16,168 nucleotides of DNA from UBA10649 sp044233495 (GTDB taxonomy: Bacteria > Actinomycetota > Actinomycetes > S36-B12), in the NCBI GenBank assembly GCA_044233495.1, contig JBIIJX010000030.1:1-16168 (forward strand), given 5' to 3'. The notes under the pieces were generated by a model. It saw nothing but the letters and a program-made list of their open reading frames with translations, had not been told where the DNA came from and ran no database searches. The stretch's first letter is position 1. Each line of letters begins with the position of its first letter. The position numbers were made by a program, and so were the translations under genes. Positions 1-7,054 of the stretch are shown here, piece by piece.

Positions 1-1217
1 GCCGGAGCCAGGTCGTGGAACTCAGGCGAGAGGGCAGCGTACGAGCCGGCCATCTGGCCAGGCTGCTGGAGGACCGTCCCCGTCACGTCAACGTCCTGCT
101 GTTCCTGTCGACGGTGGCGCAGGTGTCCGCCACCGTCCTCGTGGGCTACGTCAGTGTCGATGCCTTCGCGGAAAAGGAGGGCGGATCGACTCTGGTCGCG
201 CTCCTCCTCGCGATCGCCGTCATGGGCATCGCGGCCTACGTCCTCGTCGGCGTGGCCGGCGGCACCCTTGGCCGGCAGCACGCCCTGCCGGTTGCTCTGG
301 CGTCTGCACGGACCGCGCAATTCCTCGCCGCCGTGCTCGGACCGCTCGCCACGCTGCTCATCCTCCTGGGCAACGCGGTGACTCCGGGCAAGGGCTACCG
401 CGAGGGGCCCTTCGCGACCCAGGCGGAACTGCGCGAGATGGTCGACCTTGCGGGCGCCGACGCCCTCATCGAAGACGACGAGCGTCAGATGATCCACTCG
501 GTCTTCGAGCTCGGCGACACCAACGCGCGGGAAGTCATGGTTCCGCGCACCGAGATGGTGTTCATCGAGCGCTCGAAGACTCTGCGTCAGGCGCTGTCGC
601 TCGGATTGCGGTCGGGCTTCTCGCGGATCCCAGTGATCGGAGAGAGCGCTGACGACGTCATCGGCGTCGTGTACCTGAAGGATGTCGTCCGCCGGGTGTT
701 CGAGCATCACGAGGCGGAGACGTCCGAGCGGGTGGACGGCCTGATGAGGGCCCCCTACTTCGTCCCTGACAGCAAGCCCGCGGATGCGCTGCTGCGGGAG
801 ATGCAGGTCGCACGCGTGCACCTTGCCGTCGTCATCGATGAGTACGGCGGCACCGCGGGCATCGTCACGATCGAGGACATCCTCGAGGAGATCGTCGGGG
901 AGATCGCCGACGAGTACGACACCGCGGCGCCCGAAGTGATTCAGCTTGACGACGACGCGTACCGGGTCATGGCACGCATGCACGTCGACGATCTCGCAGA
1001 ACTGATCGACATCGAGGTCGACTCAGAGGAGGAGGGTGTCGACACCGTGCTCGGTCTGGTGGCCAAGCGGCTCGGCCGAGTGCCGATTCCCGGGGCCGAG
1101 ATCGAGGTCGAGGGCTGGCGGCTCCGTGCCGAGCAGGGTGCTGGTCGGCGCAACCGCATCGGCAGTGTGCTGGTGACCCGGGTGCCGGAACCTGCTGCCG
1201 GTTCTGAGCAGGAGTAG
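1..1217 (+). CDS. CNNM/CorC-type (HlyC family) CBS-domain membrane protein, 5' end missing
   Basis: The frame is open from base 3, giving 404 visible residues ending at TAG; a GTG at 15 is probably internal because the reading continues upstream as R-S-Q-V. Three hydrophobic segments (about residues 28-50, 62-84 and 104-122) form the end of a DUF21 transmembrane domain. They are followed by a CBS pair (about 165-300, starting near the REVMVPRTEM motif, with DEYGGTAGIVTIEDILEEIVGEI near its end) and a C-terminal CorC_HlyC domain to about 390. The family is membrane-bound and linked to divalent cation (Mg2+/Co2+) efflux or homeostasis; the old name haemolysin C is misleading. Genes of this type commonly precede era in actinobacteria, as here. 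The family is clear, but the ion transported cannot be read from the sequence. Confidence 0.93.
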   Translation, partial: RSQVVELRREGSVRAGHLARLLEDRPRHVNVLLFLSTVAQVSATVLVGYVSVDAFAEKEGGSTLVALLLAIAVMGIAAYVLVGVAGGTLGRQHALPVALASARTAQFLAAVLGPLATLLILLGNAVTPGKGYREGPFATQAELREMVDLAGADALIEDDERQMIHSVFELGDTNAREVMVPRTEMVFIERSKTLRQALSLGLRSGFSRIPVIGESADDVIGVVYLKDVVRRVFEHHEAETSERVDGLMRAPYFVPDSKPADALLREMQVARVHLAVVIDEYGGTAGIVTIEDILEEIVGEIADEYDTAAPEVIQLDDDAYRVMARMHVDDLAELIDIEVDSEEEGVDTVLGLVAKRLGRVPIPGAEIEVEGWRLRAEQGAGRRNRIGSVLVTRVPEPAAGSEQE

Positions 1218-1268
1218 CGGGGTGTCGAGCACACCTGGTGCCACTGCATCGACGTTTCGACGGCACGG

Positions 1269-2186
1269 ATGCCGCCCGTGACGCCGGCGTCGCGCGCGGT
1301 ACCGGCAGTTCTCCTGGCAGCGGCCCTCTTTGGGACATCCGCGACGACCCTGGCACTGCTCGCCCCGGACGCCCCGGGTCCGAGTGTGGCCGCGATGCGC
1401 CTGCTCGTGGGTGCCGCGGGGCTCGTCTGCGTCGTTGTCGTTCGTGGTGGAGGTCGGTCGCTGATGTCCATCTGGCGCCGGCCCGTGGTTTGGCTCATGG
1501 GTGCGGCTGTCGCGGGGTACCAGGCCCTGTTCTTCATGGGGACCATTCGCGCAGGCGTCGCCGTCGGCACGCTCATCTCCCTCGCCGCAGCCCCCTTCCT
1601 CGCTGGGGTGCTCGGCTGGATCCTGCGGGAGGGGGCACCAGGGTGGACGTGGGTGGTCTCGACAGTCGTTGCCGTGGCGGGCCTCGTCCTGCTCGTCTGG
1701 GCGAATCTTGGGGTCGGGGAGCCGATCGGAATGCTCTATGCGCTGGGTGCGGGCGCGTGCTACGCGCTCTACACAGTCGTCGGCGTTCGGCTGGCGCGCG
1801 AGGGCGCGGCACCGAGTGTCGTGCTCGCCGGCTCGTTCAGCATCGGTGCCATCCTGCTGCTGCCCGCGGCCGTGACGTCGACGTGGTGGTGGTCGTGGAG
1901 CGGTGTCGCGGCAGTGCTGTGGCTCGGGCTGGTGGCGACGACGGTGGCCTACCTGCTGTTCGGCGTCGGCCTGCGCACCCTGCAGCCCGGTCACATCGCG
2001 ACCCTCAACCTGTTCGAGCCGGTCGTCGCCACGCTGCTCGGAGTCCTCATCCTCGGCGAGCAGCTGGGCATGACAGGCTGGCTGGGCACCGTCCTCGTCC
2101 TCGTGGCACTCGGACTCCTCGGCATCGCCGGTAGCCGATCGTCGCGACGCAGGGACCCCGCCTCGACCCAGGAGCGCACGCCATGA
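1269..2186 (+). CDS. EamA-family (DMT superfamily) permease
   Basis: A 305-residue protein consisting almost wholly of hydrophobic segments, with about ten predicted helices in two repeated halves (about 14-140 and 150-290) typical of EamA/RhaT-like drug/metabolite transporters. The second half contains the family-like stretch HIATLNLFEPVVATLLGVLILGE, and the C-terminus is a short basic tail. It sits 51 bp after the CBS protein and overlaps era by 4 bp (ATGA at 2183-2186), so it is probably co-transcribed with era. ATG 1269 is used; GTG 1278 is also possible, since neither has a clear ribosome binding site. The substrate is unknown; such proteins export amino acids or small metabolites. Confidence 0.88.
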   Translation: MPPVTPASRAVPAVLLAAALFGTSATTLALLAPDAPGPSVAAMRLLVGAAGLVCVVVVRGGGRSLMSIWRRPVVWLMGAAVAGYQALFFMGTIRAGVAVGTLISLAAAPFLAGVLGWILREGAPGWTWVVSTVVAVAGLVLLVWANLGVGEPIGMLYALGAGACYALYTVVGVRLAREGAAPSVVLAGSFSIGAILLLPAAVTSTWWWSWSGVAAVLWLGLVATTVAYLLFGVGLRTLQPGHIATLNLFEPVVATLLGVLILGEQLGMTGWLGTVLVLVALGLLGIAGSRSSRRRDPASTQERTP

Positions 2187-3106
2187 GCCCGGATGACTTC
2201 CGCAGCGGCTTCGCATGCCTCGTCGGACGCCCCAATGCGGGCAAGTCCACGCTTACCAACGCCATGGTGGGGCGCAAGGTGGCCATCACGTCCGATCGCC
2301 CCCAGACGACGCGACGTGTGCTGCGCGGCGTCGTCAACCGACCGCAGGGACAGCTCGTCCTGGTCGACACCCCGGGCCTCCATCGCCCCCGAACCCTGCT
2401 GGGCGAGCGGCTCAACGACCAGGTGCGTGAGACGTGGTCGAACGTCGATGTGGTGGGGCTGTGCATCCCGGCCGACCAGGAGGTGGGCCCGGGCGACCAC
2501 TTCATCGCCACCGAACTCGCCGGACTTCGCCGCCGCCCCATCGTTGCGGTCGTCACCAAGACCGACACGGTGGGCCGCGATGTCGTGGCGGAGCGGCTCC
2601 TGCAGGTTGCGGCTCTCGGCGAGGAGATCGGTCTGGTGTGGGCGGATGTCGTGCCCGTCTCCGCCCGAGTCGGCGAGAACGTCGAAGTGCTCATCGAGCG
2701 ACTGATCGCTCACCTGCCCGAAGGGCCGGTGCTCTATCCGGATGGAGAGGACGACGCGACGACCGACGAGATCGCCGTGGCCGAACTGATCCGCGAGGCC
2801 GCTCTCGAGGGGGTTCAGGACGAACTCCCGCATTCGATCGCGGTCGTGGTGGAGGAGATCGTTCCTCGAGAGGATAGACCGGCTGATCGACCCCTCACGG
2901 ACGTGCGCGCCCACCTCTTCGTGGAGCGGGAGACGCAGAAGGCGATCGTGATCGGCAAGGGGGGAGCGCGCCTGAAGCAGGTGGGCACGAGGGCGCGGCG
3001 GGAGATCGAGCAGTTGCTGGGTACCCCGGTCTTCCTCGACATTCGCGTCAAGGTGGCCAAGGACTGGCAGAAGGACCCCAAGCAGCTTCGCCGCCTCGGC
3101 TTCTAG
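2183..3106 (+). CDS. era: GTPase Era
   Basis: Era is an essential GTPase that binds the 3' end of 16S rRNA and helps 30S subunit maturation. The 307-residue protein has the usual length. G1 is GRPNAGKST (15-23), the switch region includes the SDRPQTTR stretch (37-44), G3 is DTPG (62-65), G4 is TKTD (125-128) and G5 is SAR (160-162). A C-terminal KH RNA-binding domain has its GKGG loop at 258-261. The start is ATG 2183, which has AGGAG at 2170-2174 eight bases upstream and overlaps the EamA stop by 4 bp, suggesting translational coupling. The stop at 3104-3106 is followed directly by the left copy of the inverted repeat, which may act as terminator. Confidence 0.98.
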   Translation: MSPDDFRSGFACLVGRPNAGKSTLTNAMVGRKVAITSDRPQTTRRVLRGVVNRPQGQLVLVDTPGLHRPRTLLGERLNDQVRETWSNVDVVGLCIPADQEVGPGDHFIATELAGLRRRPIVAVVTKTDTVGRDVVAERLLQVAALGEEIGLVWADVVPVSARVGENVEVLIERLIAHLPEGPVLYPDGEDDATTDEIAVAELIREAALEGVQDELPHSIAVVVEEIVPREDRPADRPLTDVRAHLFVERETQKAIVIGKGGARLKQVGTRARREIEQLLGTPVFLDIRVKVAKDWQKDPKQLRRLGF

Positions 3107-3113
3107 CCCCTTT

Positions 3114-3159
3114 GCAGATTTGCTCCGCTTACCGGATCAGTTCTGCAGAACTGATCCGG
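3114..3159 (+). repeat. Left 46-bp inverted repeat, containing a perfect 30-bp palindrome
   Basis: It lies 7 bp after the era stop codon. It consists of a half-site (GCAGATTTGCTCCG), a 5-nt spacer and a perfect palindrome at 3131-3160. The palindrome is centred on TTCTGCAGAA, with arms beginning ACCGGATCA. By hand alignment this 46-mer matches the reverse complement of 4261-4306 at 39 of 46 positions. The stop codon of the minus-strand DUF559 gene (3162-3164) starts 2 bp further on. As a hairpin it could terminate transcription of both convergent genes; it lacks a long T-tract. Confidence 0.85.
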
Positions 3160-3161
3160 TT

Positions 3162-4175
3162 TCACTTCATGTCTATTGATCTCATCCGCTCACCTGTGTC
3201 GGGCGATGGGCTTGCTCGTCGGATCTGGTTGGCCACGCGCGCGGGGTCGTCCTGGATCTCCTCGGGAGTCCAGCGCACGACGCCGAGCCCAGCAGCACGC
3301 AGACGATCCTCGCGCTTCTTCTCATTCACGAGGTCCGCACGCTGCTGGTACTTCAGGGCTCCGTCAGCCTCACCGACGACATGCAGATCCGGCCACCACA
3401 TGTCGACGTAACCGATCAGGCCCCGCTCATCGTGAAATGACTGCTGGAGGACAGGCTCAGGCAGTCCCTGCTCGAGCAGAGCCAGGCGCGAGAAGGTCTC
3501 GAGGACTGTCTGTGCACCCACCCGGGCGTCGTCCGAGGCGGCCAGAAGTTCCGTGCGTCCGCCGAGATGTCGCCAACGTTCGATCTCGTCGCGGATCTCG
3601 TCCATGGTTGCTCCTCGCCAGAGTGCAGCGTCCATGAGTGCGATCCGCCAGCGGCGGGACTGAAGTTCGGCGGCGCTGCTGATCGCCGCCAGCGCAGGTC
3701 CGACGACGGGAACACCGCTGATGACCCGGCAGGCGGATTCCTGGACCCTGCCCGTTGCAATGCGCGTCTGGGGAATGGTGAGTCGATGTCGACTCGGCTT
3801 GACCAGGGCCCGCTCGTCCAATCCTGAGCTGCGGACCAGGTGCAGGATGGTGGGCACGGGGACCGGAGTCGGCATGTCGTAGAGCAGGGCTGCGGAGAGG
3901 CCGAAGGCCCAGATCGGCTCCCGGGCGCTCACCGCAGCGGCTGCCAGGTCCATCCGGTGACGCCCAACGGGGTCGGCCGTCTGGATCAGGTCGGAAAGGG
4001 CATACACGCCGTGACGCACACGGGTCAGCACGTGGCGGCGGATCATCGCCGACTGCAGCGAGTCGGGAATGCCCAGGGCGATGAGTTCGTCGCGCCGGTG
4101 CACCGGATGCTCTGCAACTCGACTGGCGAGCAGATGTGCCGCGTGACGGACGTCGGAGTCCAGGCGCAGGTACAT
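3162..4175 (-). CDS. AbiEi-like winged-helix plus DUF559 (Vsr-like nuclease fold) protein
   Basis: A 337-residue protein. Residues about 20-65 resemble the winged helix at the N-terminus of AbiEi-type antitoxins, with a DELIALG...RRHVLTRVRHGVYAL pattern. Residues about 220-325 resemble DUF559, a relative of the Vsr mismatch endonuclease (PD-(D/E)XK fold). Candidate catalytic residues are D258, E269 and D271 in VDMWWP...VVGEADGALKY, followed by a basic helix and VVRWTPEEI. No partner toxin (AbiEii-like) gene is adjacent, so an antitoxin role is not supported and a DNA-binding nuclease is more likely. The gene lies alone between inverted repeats, convergent to era. The start is ATG 4175, without a clear ribosome binding site. 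Function, target and host benefit are unknown. Confidence 0.8.
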   Translation of the reverse strand: MYLRLDSDVRHAAHLLASRVAEHPVHRRDELIALGIPDSLQSAMIRRHVLTRVRHGVYALSDLIQTADPVGRHRMDLAAAAVSAREPIWAFGLSAALLYDMPTPVPVPTILHLVRSSGLDERALVKPSRHRLTIPQTRIATGRVQESACRVISGVPVVGPALAAISSAAELQSRRWRIALMDAALWRGATMDEIRDEIERWRHLGGRTELLAASDDARVGAQTVLETFSRLALLEQGLPEPVLQQSFHDERGLIGYVDMWWPDLHVVGEADGALKYQQRADLVNEKKREDRLRAAGLGVVRWTPEEIQDDPARVANQIRRASPSPDTGERMRSIDMK

Positions 4176-4214
4176 GGCGGGACTGTGGCGGATGGATGGG
4201 CGGTCGACAAACGG

Positions 4215-4223
4215 TTATCCACA
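4215..4223 (+). other. Perfect DnaA-box 9-mer TTATCCACA
   Basis: TTATCCACA matches the DnaA-box consensus exactly and lies 40 bp upstream of the DUF559 gene start. On the gene's own strand it reads TGTGGATAA, so the GGATAA part could instead belong to a -10 region. No cluster of further boxes is seen nearby, so this is not an origin. Confidence 0.35.
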
Positions 4224-4231
4224 GGCCCAGG

Positions 4232-4263
4232 CGGATCAGATCGCGATCGGAGTGCCTGATCCG
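4232..4263. repeat. Inverted repeat CGGATCAG / CTGATCCG
   Basis: Eight-base arms at 4232-4239 and 4256-4263 separated by 16 nt. The arm sequence is the same CGGATCAG found in the arms of the left 30-bp palindrome. It lies between the DUF559 gene start and the right 46-bp repeat and slightly overlaps the latter. It could be an operator for the gene or a relic of another repeat copy. Confidence 0.55.
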
Positions 4264-4306
4264 GATCAAATCTGCAGATTTGATCCGGGAAGCGGATCAA
4301 ATCTGG
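4261..4306 (-). repeat. Right 46-bp inverted repeat, containing a perfect 28-bp palindrome
   Basis: It comprises a perfect palindrome at 4261-4288 (arms CCGGATCAAA, centre TCTGCAGA), 3 more bases, and a half-site at 4292-4306. The reverse complement matches 3114-3159 at 39 of 46 positions. The two palindromes share CCGGATCA-NN-TCTGCAGA-NN-TGATCCGG, with changes in one arm compensated in the other. It starts 5 bp after the AI-2E family gene's stop and lies upstream of the DUF559 gene. The remaining bases of 4176-4311 contain only this repeat, the smaller inverted repeat and the DnaA-box-like 9-mer. Confidence 0.85.
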
Positions 4307-4311
4307 ATGGG

Positions 4312-5478
4312 CTAGGGGGTGACGGAGGGGTGGAGGTCGTACCGCTGGCCGTAGGCGTCGAACACGGCGATGACGATGGCTGCCAGCGGAATGCCGATGA
4401 TCGCGCCGATCGGGCCGAAGAGTGCGGCACCGACGAACACGGCGGCGAGCGCGACACCGGAGTTGATGTCCATCGTCTTCTTGGAGATCCGAGGCGTCAG
4501 CACGTAGTTCTCGAGCTGCTGGTACACCGTGGCGAAGATGATGATCCACAGGATGTCGAGCGGGTCCTCGAAGGCCGCGAACAACGCGGGCAGCGCAACG
4601 CCGATGTAGGTGCCGATCGTCGGGATGAACTGGCTCACCACGCCAGCGAAGATGCCCATGGGCAGCCAGTAGGGGATGTCGATCAATGCGAAGAACAGGG
4701 CGTGGAAAAAGGCCGAGATTGACGCCAGGGCGACCTTGGATATGACGAAGCCGCCGGCCTTCTGCACCGAGATGTCCCACACGTTGACAAAGACGACCTG
4801 CCGACTCGGCTTCAGTCGGGCCGCGATCCACTGCCTGATGCGCGGAGCATCGGCGGCGAAGTAGAACGAGAAGACGATGATCGTGATGGCGTCGAACACC
4901 GCTCCGACGACGCTGGTAAAGACCCCGAGGATCCCGCCGGCGAGGTAGGACGCGATCTCCGTGATCTGCTGCGATGTGAGGTTGAAGCCCTGAGTCAGCT
5001 GCGTTGGATCGATGTTCGCATCGAAGGTGGAGTTAGCCCATGCAGTGATGTCGAGGGCAAGGGCCGGGATGGCAAGCACGAGCTCGGTCACCTGCTGAGC
5101 CAGCACGCTGCCGAACAGCGCGATGAACAGGGCGATGAGGGCCAGCGAGGCGACGGCCACGATGGCGGTCGCCGCTCCTCGTCGCATGCCACGCCGGGCC
5201 AGTCCGCTCACGATCGGATCGACGGAGATGGCGATCAGCCAGGCGAGAAGGAGATTGAACAGGAATCCGCCCAGGGCACCCCACGCGAAGAAGACGACCT
5301 GGAGGGCGAGGATGGCGACGATGACCATGACGAGAGCCCTGCGCAGGAAGCGCGGGTCGGCGGCGACCAGCACGGGTGCGGCGGGGCTCTGATCGTCCGG
5401 CTCCTCGGGTGCGGATCCGGTCGAGGGAGGCGCTGCGGCGCGCGTGGGATCGAAGTTGCCCGATTCCTCAACCGCCAT
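4312..5478 (-). CDS. AI-2E family (TqsA/PerM-like) transporter
   Basis: A 388-residue membrane protein. After a hydrophilic, acidic Pro/Ala-rich N-terminal 40 residues come about eight hydrophobic segments: a double pair at roughly 45-95, one near 105-130, then a cluster in the C-terminal half. The C-terminal half carries the family-type stretches FFHALFFALIDIPYWLPMG and YQQLENYVLTPRI, followed by VALAAVFVGAALFGPIGAIIGIPLAA. Family members include TqsA (autoinducer-2 export) and sodium/proton antiporter-like proteins, so the name does not establish quorum-sensing function. ATG 5478 was chosen because a TAGATT -10 box ends 7 nt before it, which suggests a leaderless mRNA. The gene is divergent from recO. 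Confidence 0.88.
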   Translation of the reverse strand: MAVEESGNFDPTRAAAPPSTGSAPEEPDDQSPAAPVLVAADPRFLRRALVMVIVAILALQVVFFAWGALGGFLFNLLLAWLIAISVDPIVSGLARRGMRRGAATAIVAVASLALIALFIALFGSVLAQQVTELVLAIPALALDITAWANSTFDANIDPTQLTQGFNLTSQQITEIASYLAGGILGVFTSVVGAVFDAITIIVFSFYFAADAPRIRQWIAARLKPSRQVVFVNVWDISVQKAGGFVISKVALASISAFFHALFFALIDIPYWLPMGIFAGVVSQFIPTIGTYIGVALPALFAAFEDPLDILWIIIFATVYQQLENYVLTPRISKKTMDINSGVALAAVFVGAALFGPIGAIIGIPLAAIVIAVFDAYGQRYDLHPSVTP

Positions 5479-5493
5479 GCGCAAGAATCTAGC
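5479..5493. promoter_or_regulatory. 15-bp divergent promoter region, AI-2E gene / recO
   Basis: Only 15 bp separate the start codons. On the minus strand TAGATT (plus 5486-5491) ends 7 nt before ATG 5478, the spacing of a leaderless transcript. On the plus strand AAGAAT (5483-5488), a weak -10 match, ends 5 nt before GTG 5494. The two hexamers overlap, so the promoters would share the same melted DNA and their -35 regions would lie inside the opposite gene. Confidence 0.5.
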
Positions 5494-6279
5494 GTGCCGG
5501 TGTACCGCGATGAGGCGATTGTGCTGCGCACCCAGAAGCTCGGCGAAGCAGACCGGATCGTCACTCTGCTCACTCGTCAGCACGGACGGGTGCGCGGTGT
5601 CGCGAGGGGTGTGCGCAAGACGACCAGTCGCATCGGGGCTCGGCTGGAGCCCTTCTCGCACGTCGACGTGCAGATGTACGAGGGACGTTCGCTCGACACC
5701 GTCAATCAGGTGGAGTCCATCGAGGCGCACGGCCCTCGACTCTCGGGTGACTACGCCCGCTACACCGCCGGCACCGCGATGCTGGAAACGGCCGAGCGTC
5801 TCACTCCCGAGGAGCGCGAGCCGGCCCTGTCGCAGTATGTGCTCCTCGTCTCGGGCCTGCGCTCGCTCGTGGCGGGCGAGCACGACGCAGAACTGATCCT
5901 GGACTCCTACCTTTTGCGCTCCCTGTCCATCGCCGGCTGGTCACCGTCGTTCGCGGACTGCGCGCGGTGCGGGGAACCCGGTCCGCACCGAGCCTTCTCG
6001 ATCCCTGCGGGAGGCATGGTGTGTGCCACGTGTCGTCCGCCCGGATCTGCCGCTCCGTCCGAGCCCGCTGTGCTTCTCCTCGGTGCACTGCTCAGCGGCG
6101 ACTGGGGCACTGCTGATGCCAGTGCCGCACGCGACCGGCGTGAGGCCAGCGGCCTCATCGCGGCTTTCCTGCAGTGGCACGTCGAGCGGGGTCTTCGCTC
6201 GCTGCCCCTCGTGGAGCGCGGAGTGCGGTCCGCATCTGCTCCGCCAGCACCGGCAGGATGGCCCCATGGCACGCCGTAG
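5494..6279 (+). CDS. recO: DNA repair protein RecO
   Basis: RecO works with RecF/RecR to load RecA on SSB-coated gaps and to anneal DNA. The 261-residue protein starts with the conserved YRDEAIVLRTQKLGEADRIV segment of the N-terminal OB fold (residues 1-80), followed by the helical domain with a four-cysteine zinc knuckle at C156, C159, C177 and C180. GTG 5494 is chosen because the family normally begins a few residues before YRDE and the divergent gene starts 15 bp away. Its end overlaps uppS by 14 bp. The Pro/Ala-rich C-terminal tail is probably disordered. The recO-uppS pair is conserved in actinobacteria. Confidence 0.96.
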   Translation: MPVYRDEAIVLRTQKLGEADRIVTLLTRQHGRVRGVARGVRKTTSRIGARLEPFSHVDVQMYEGRSLDTVNQVESIEAHGPRLSGDYARYTAGTAMLETAERLTPEEREPALSQYVLLVSGLRSLVAGEHDAELILDSYLLRSLSIAGWSPSFADCARCGEPGPHRAFSIPAGGMVCATCRPPGSAAPSEPAVLLLGALLSGDWGTADASAARDRREASGLIAAFLQWHVERGLRSLPLVERGVRSASAPPAPAGWPHGTP

Positions 6280-7054
6280 GGCCGCACGGGAACCGTCGCC
6301 CCACCCCAGCGGGGCCCGACCGCCGCAGCTGCCCGCCGACCTCGTCCCCCGCCATGTCGCGCTCGTCATGGACGGCAACGGGCGCTGGGCGAAGGAGCGG
6401 GGCCTGCCGCGCACGGTCGGCCACGAGGCGGGGGAGGCGAGCCTGTTCGACTGCGTCGAGGGGGCCCTCGAGCTGGGCATCGAGTGGCTCAGTGCCTACG
6501 CCTTCTCGACCGAGAACTGGAAGCGGTCCCCGGACGAGGTGCGATTTCTCATGGGCTTCAATCGCGACGTCATCCGCCGTCGACGGGACGAGATGAACGA
6601 GCTTGGTGTACGAGTTCGGTGGGCCGGGCGCCGGCCCAGGCTCTGGCGCAGCGTCATCAGCGAGCTGGAGGAGGCGGAGGAGCTCACCCGGGGCAACCGA
6701 CGCCTCACCCTGACGATGTGCGTGAACTATGGCGGACGTGCCGAGATCGCCGACGCTGCAGCGGCCATGGCCCGGGACGTCCAGGCGGGGCGCCTGGATC
6801 CCGAGCGAATCGACGAGCGGATGTTCCACCGCTACCTGGACGAGCCTGACATGCCGAACGTCGACCTGTTCGTGCGATCTTCCGGCGAGCAGCGCACGAG
6901 CAACTTCCTGCTCTGGCAGTCGGCCTACGCGGAGATGGTCTTCCTCGACACCCTCTGGCCGGACTTCGATCGGCGGCACCTCTGGCATGCCTGTGAGATC
7001 TACGCGTCGCGGGACCGTCGTTACGGCGGGGCCGTGCCCAATCCGCCGTCCTGA
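6266..7054 (+). CDS. uppS: Isoprenyl (di-trans,poly-cis-polyprenyl) diphosphate synthase
   Basis: A cis-prenyltransferase that condenses isopentenyl diphosphate units to make the C50-C55 lipid carrier of cell-wall synthesis at the membrane. The 262-residue protein has the catalytic aspartate D36 in HVALVMDGNGRWA, the AFSTENWKRSPDEV segment at 79-92 and the RSSGEQRTSNFLLWQSAYAE block at 204-223, where the common RTSGE is RSSGE. The start is ATG 6266, inside the end of recO in another frame, so the two are probably co-translated. Its TGA is directly followed by the Zur stop codon on the other strand (TGATCA at 7052-7057). Chain length (C50 or shorter) cannot be read from sequence by eye. Confidence 0.96.
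   Translation: MARRRAAREPSPHPSGARPPQLPADLVPRHVALVMDGNGRWAKERGLPRTVGHEAGEASLFDCVEGALELGIEWLSAYAFSTENWKRSPDEVRFLMGFNRDVIRRRRDEMNELGVRVRWAGRRPRLWRSVISELEEAEELTRGNRRLTLTMCVNYGGRAEIADAAAAMARDVQAGRLDPERIDERMFHRYLDEPDMPNVDLFVRSSGEQRTSNFLLWQSAYAEMVFLDTLWPDFDRRHLWHACEIYASRDRRYGGAVPNPPS

Larger units (their letters stand above)
3114..4306. mobile_element. Candidate small mobile/selfish unit: one DUF559 gene between 46-bp terminal inverted repeats
   Basis: The unit is about 1.2 kb. It consists of the left repeat (3114-3159), the single minus-strand gene with AbiEi-like and DUF559-like domains, and the right repeat (4261-4306), which is the reverse complement of the left at 39 of 46 positions. No transposase is present and no target-site duplication is obvious. 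On both sides the neighbouring gene's stop codon reads TAGCCC and lies within 16 nt of the repeat. The mobile interpretation is inference. The alternative is that the two repeats are independent copies of a gene-end terminator or REP-like sequence, each oriented to the gene it follows. Confidence 0.4.

Noticed and set aside
1023..2216. A 397-codon minus-strand frame over the EamA gene
   Set aside because: Low-complexity Arg/His/Asp-rich composition and full overlap with a clear membrane protein show it is a shadow frame.
3162..4175. A type IV toxin-antitoxin (AbiE) system
   Set aside because: Only the AbiEi-like DNA-binding part is present, fused to a nuclease-like domain; no AbiEii nucleotidyltransferase gene is adjacent.
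3457..4269. A 270-codon minus-strand frame extending the DUF559 region upstream through the repeat
   Set aside because: It is a different frame from the recognisable AbiEi/DUF559 protein and has Arg/Pro/Ser-rich shadow composition.
4176..4311. A replication origin because of the DnaA box
   Set aside because: Only one box is present, with no AT-rich stretch and no replication genes nearby.
4312..5478. A quorum-sensing exporter based on the AI-2E family name
   Set aside because: The family is broad and includes ion antiporters; there is no luxS or lsr-type gene in the window.
997..5898. GCAGAACTGATC, part of the palindrome arm, also occurs near 997 and 5887
   Set aside because: Both are in-frame AELI coding sequence in unrelated genes without the palindrome, so they are coincidental.
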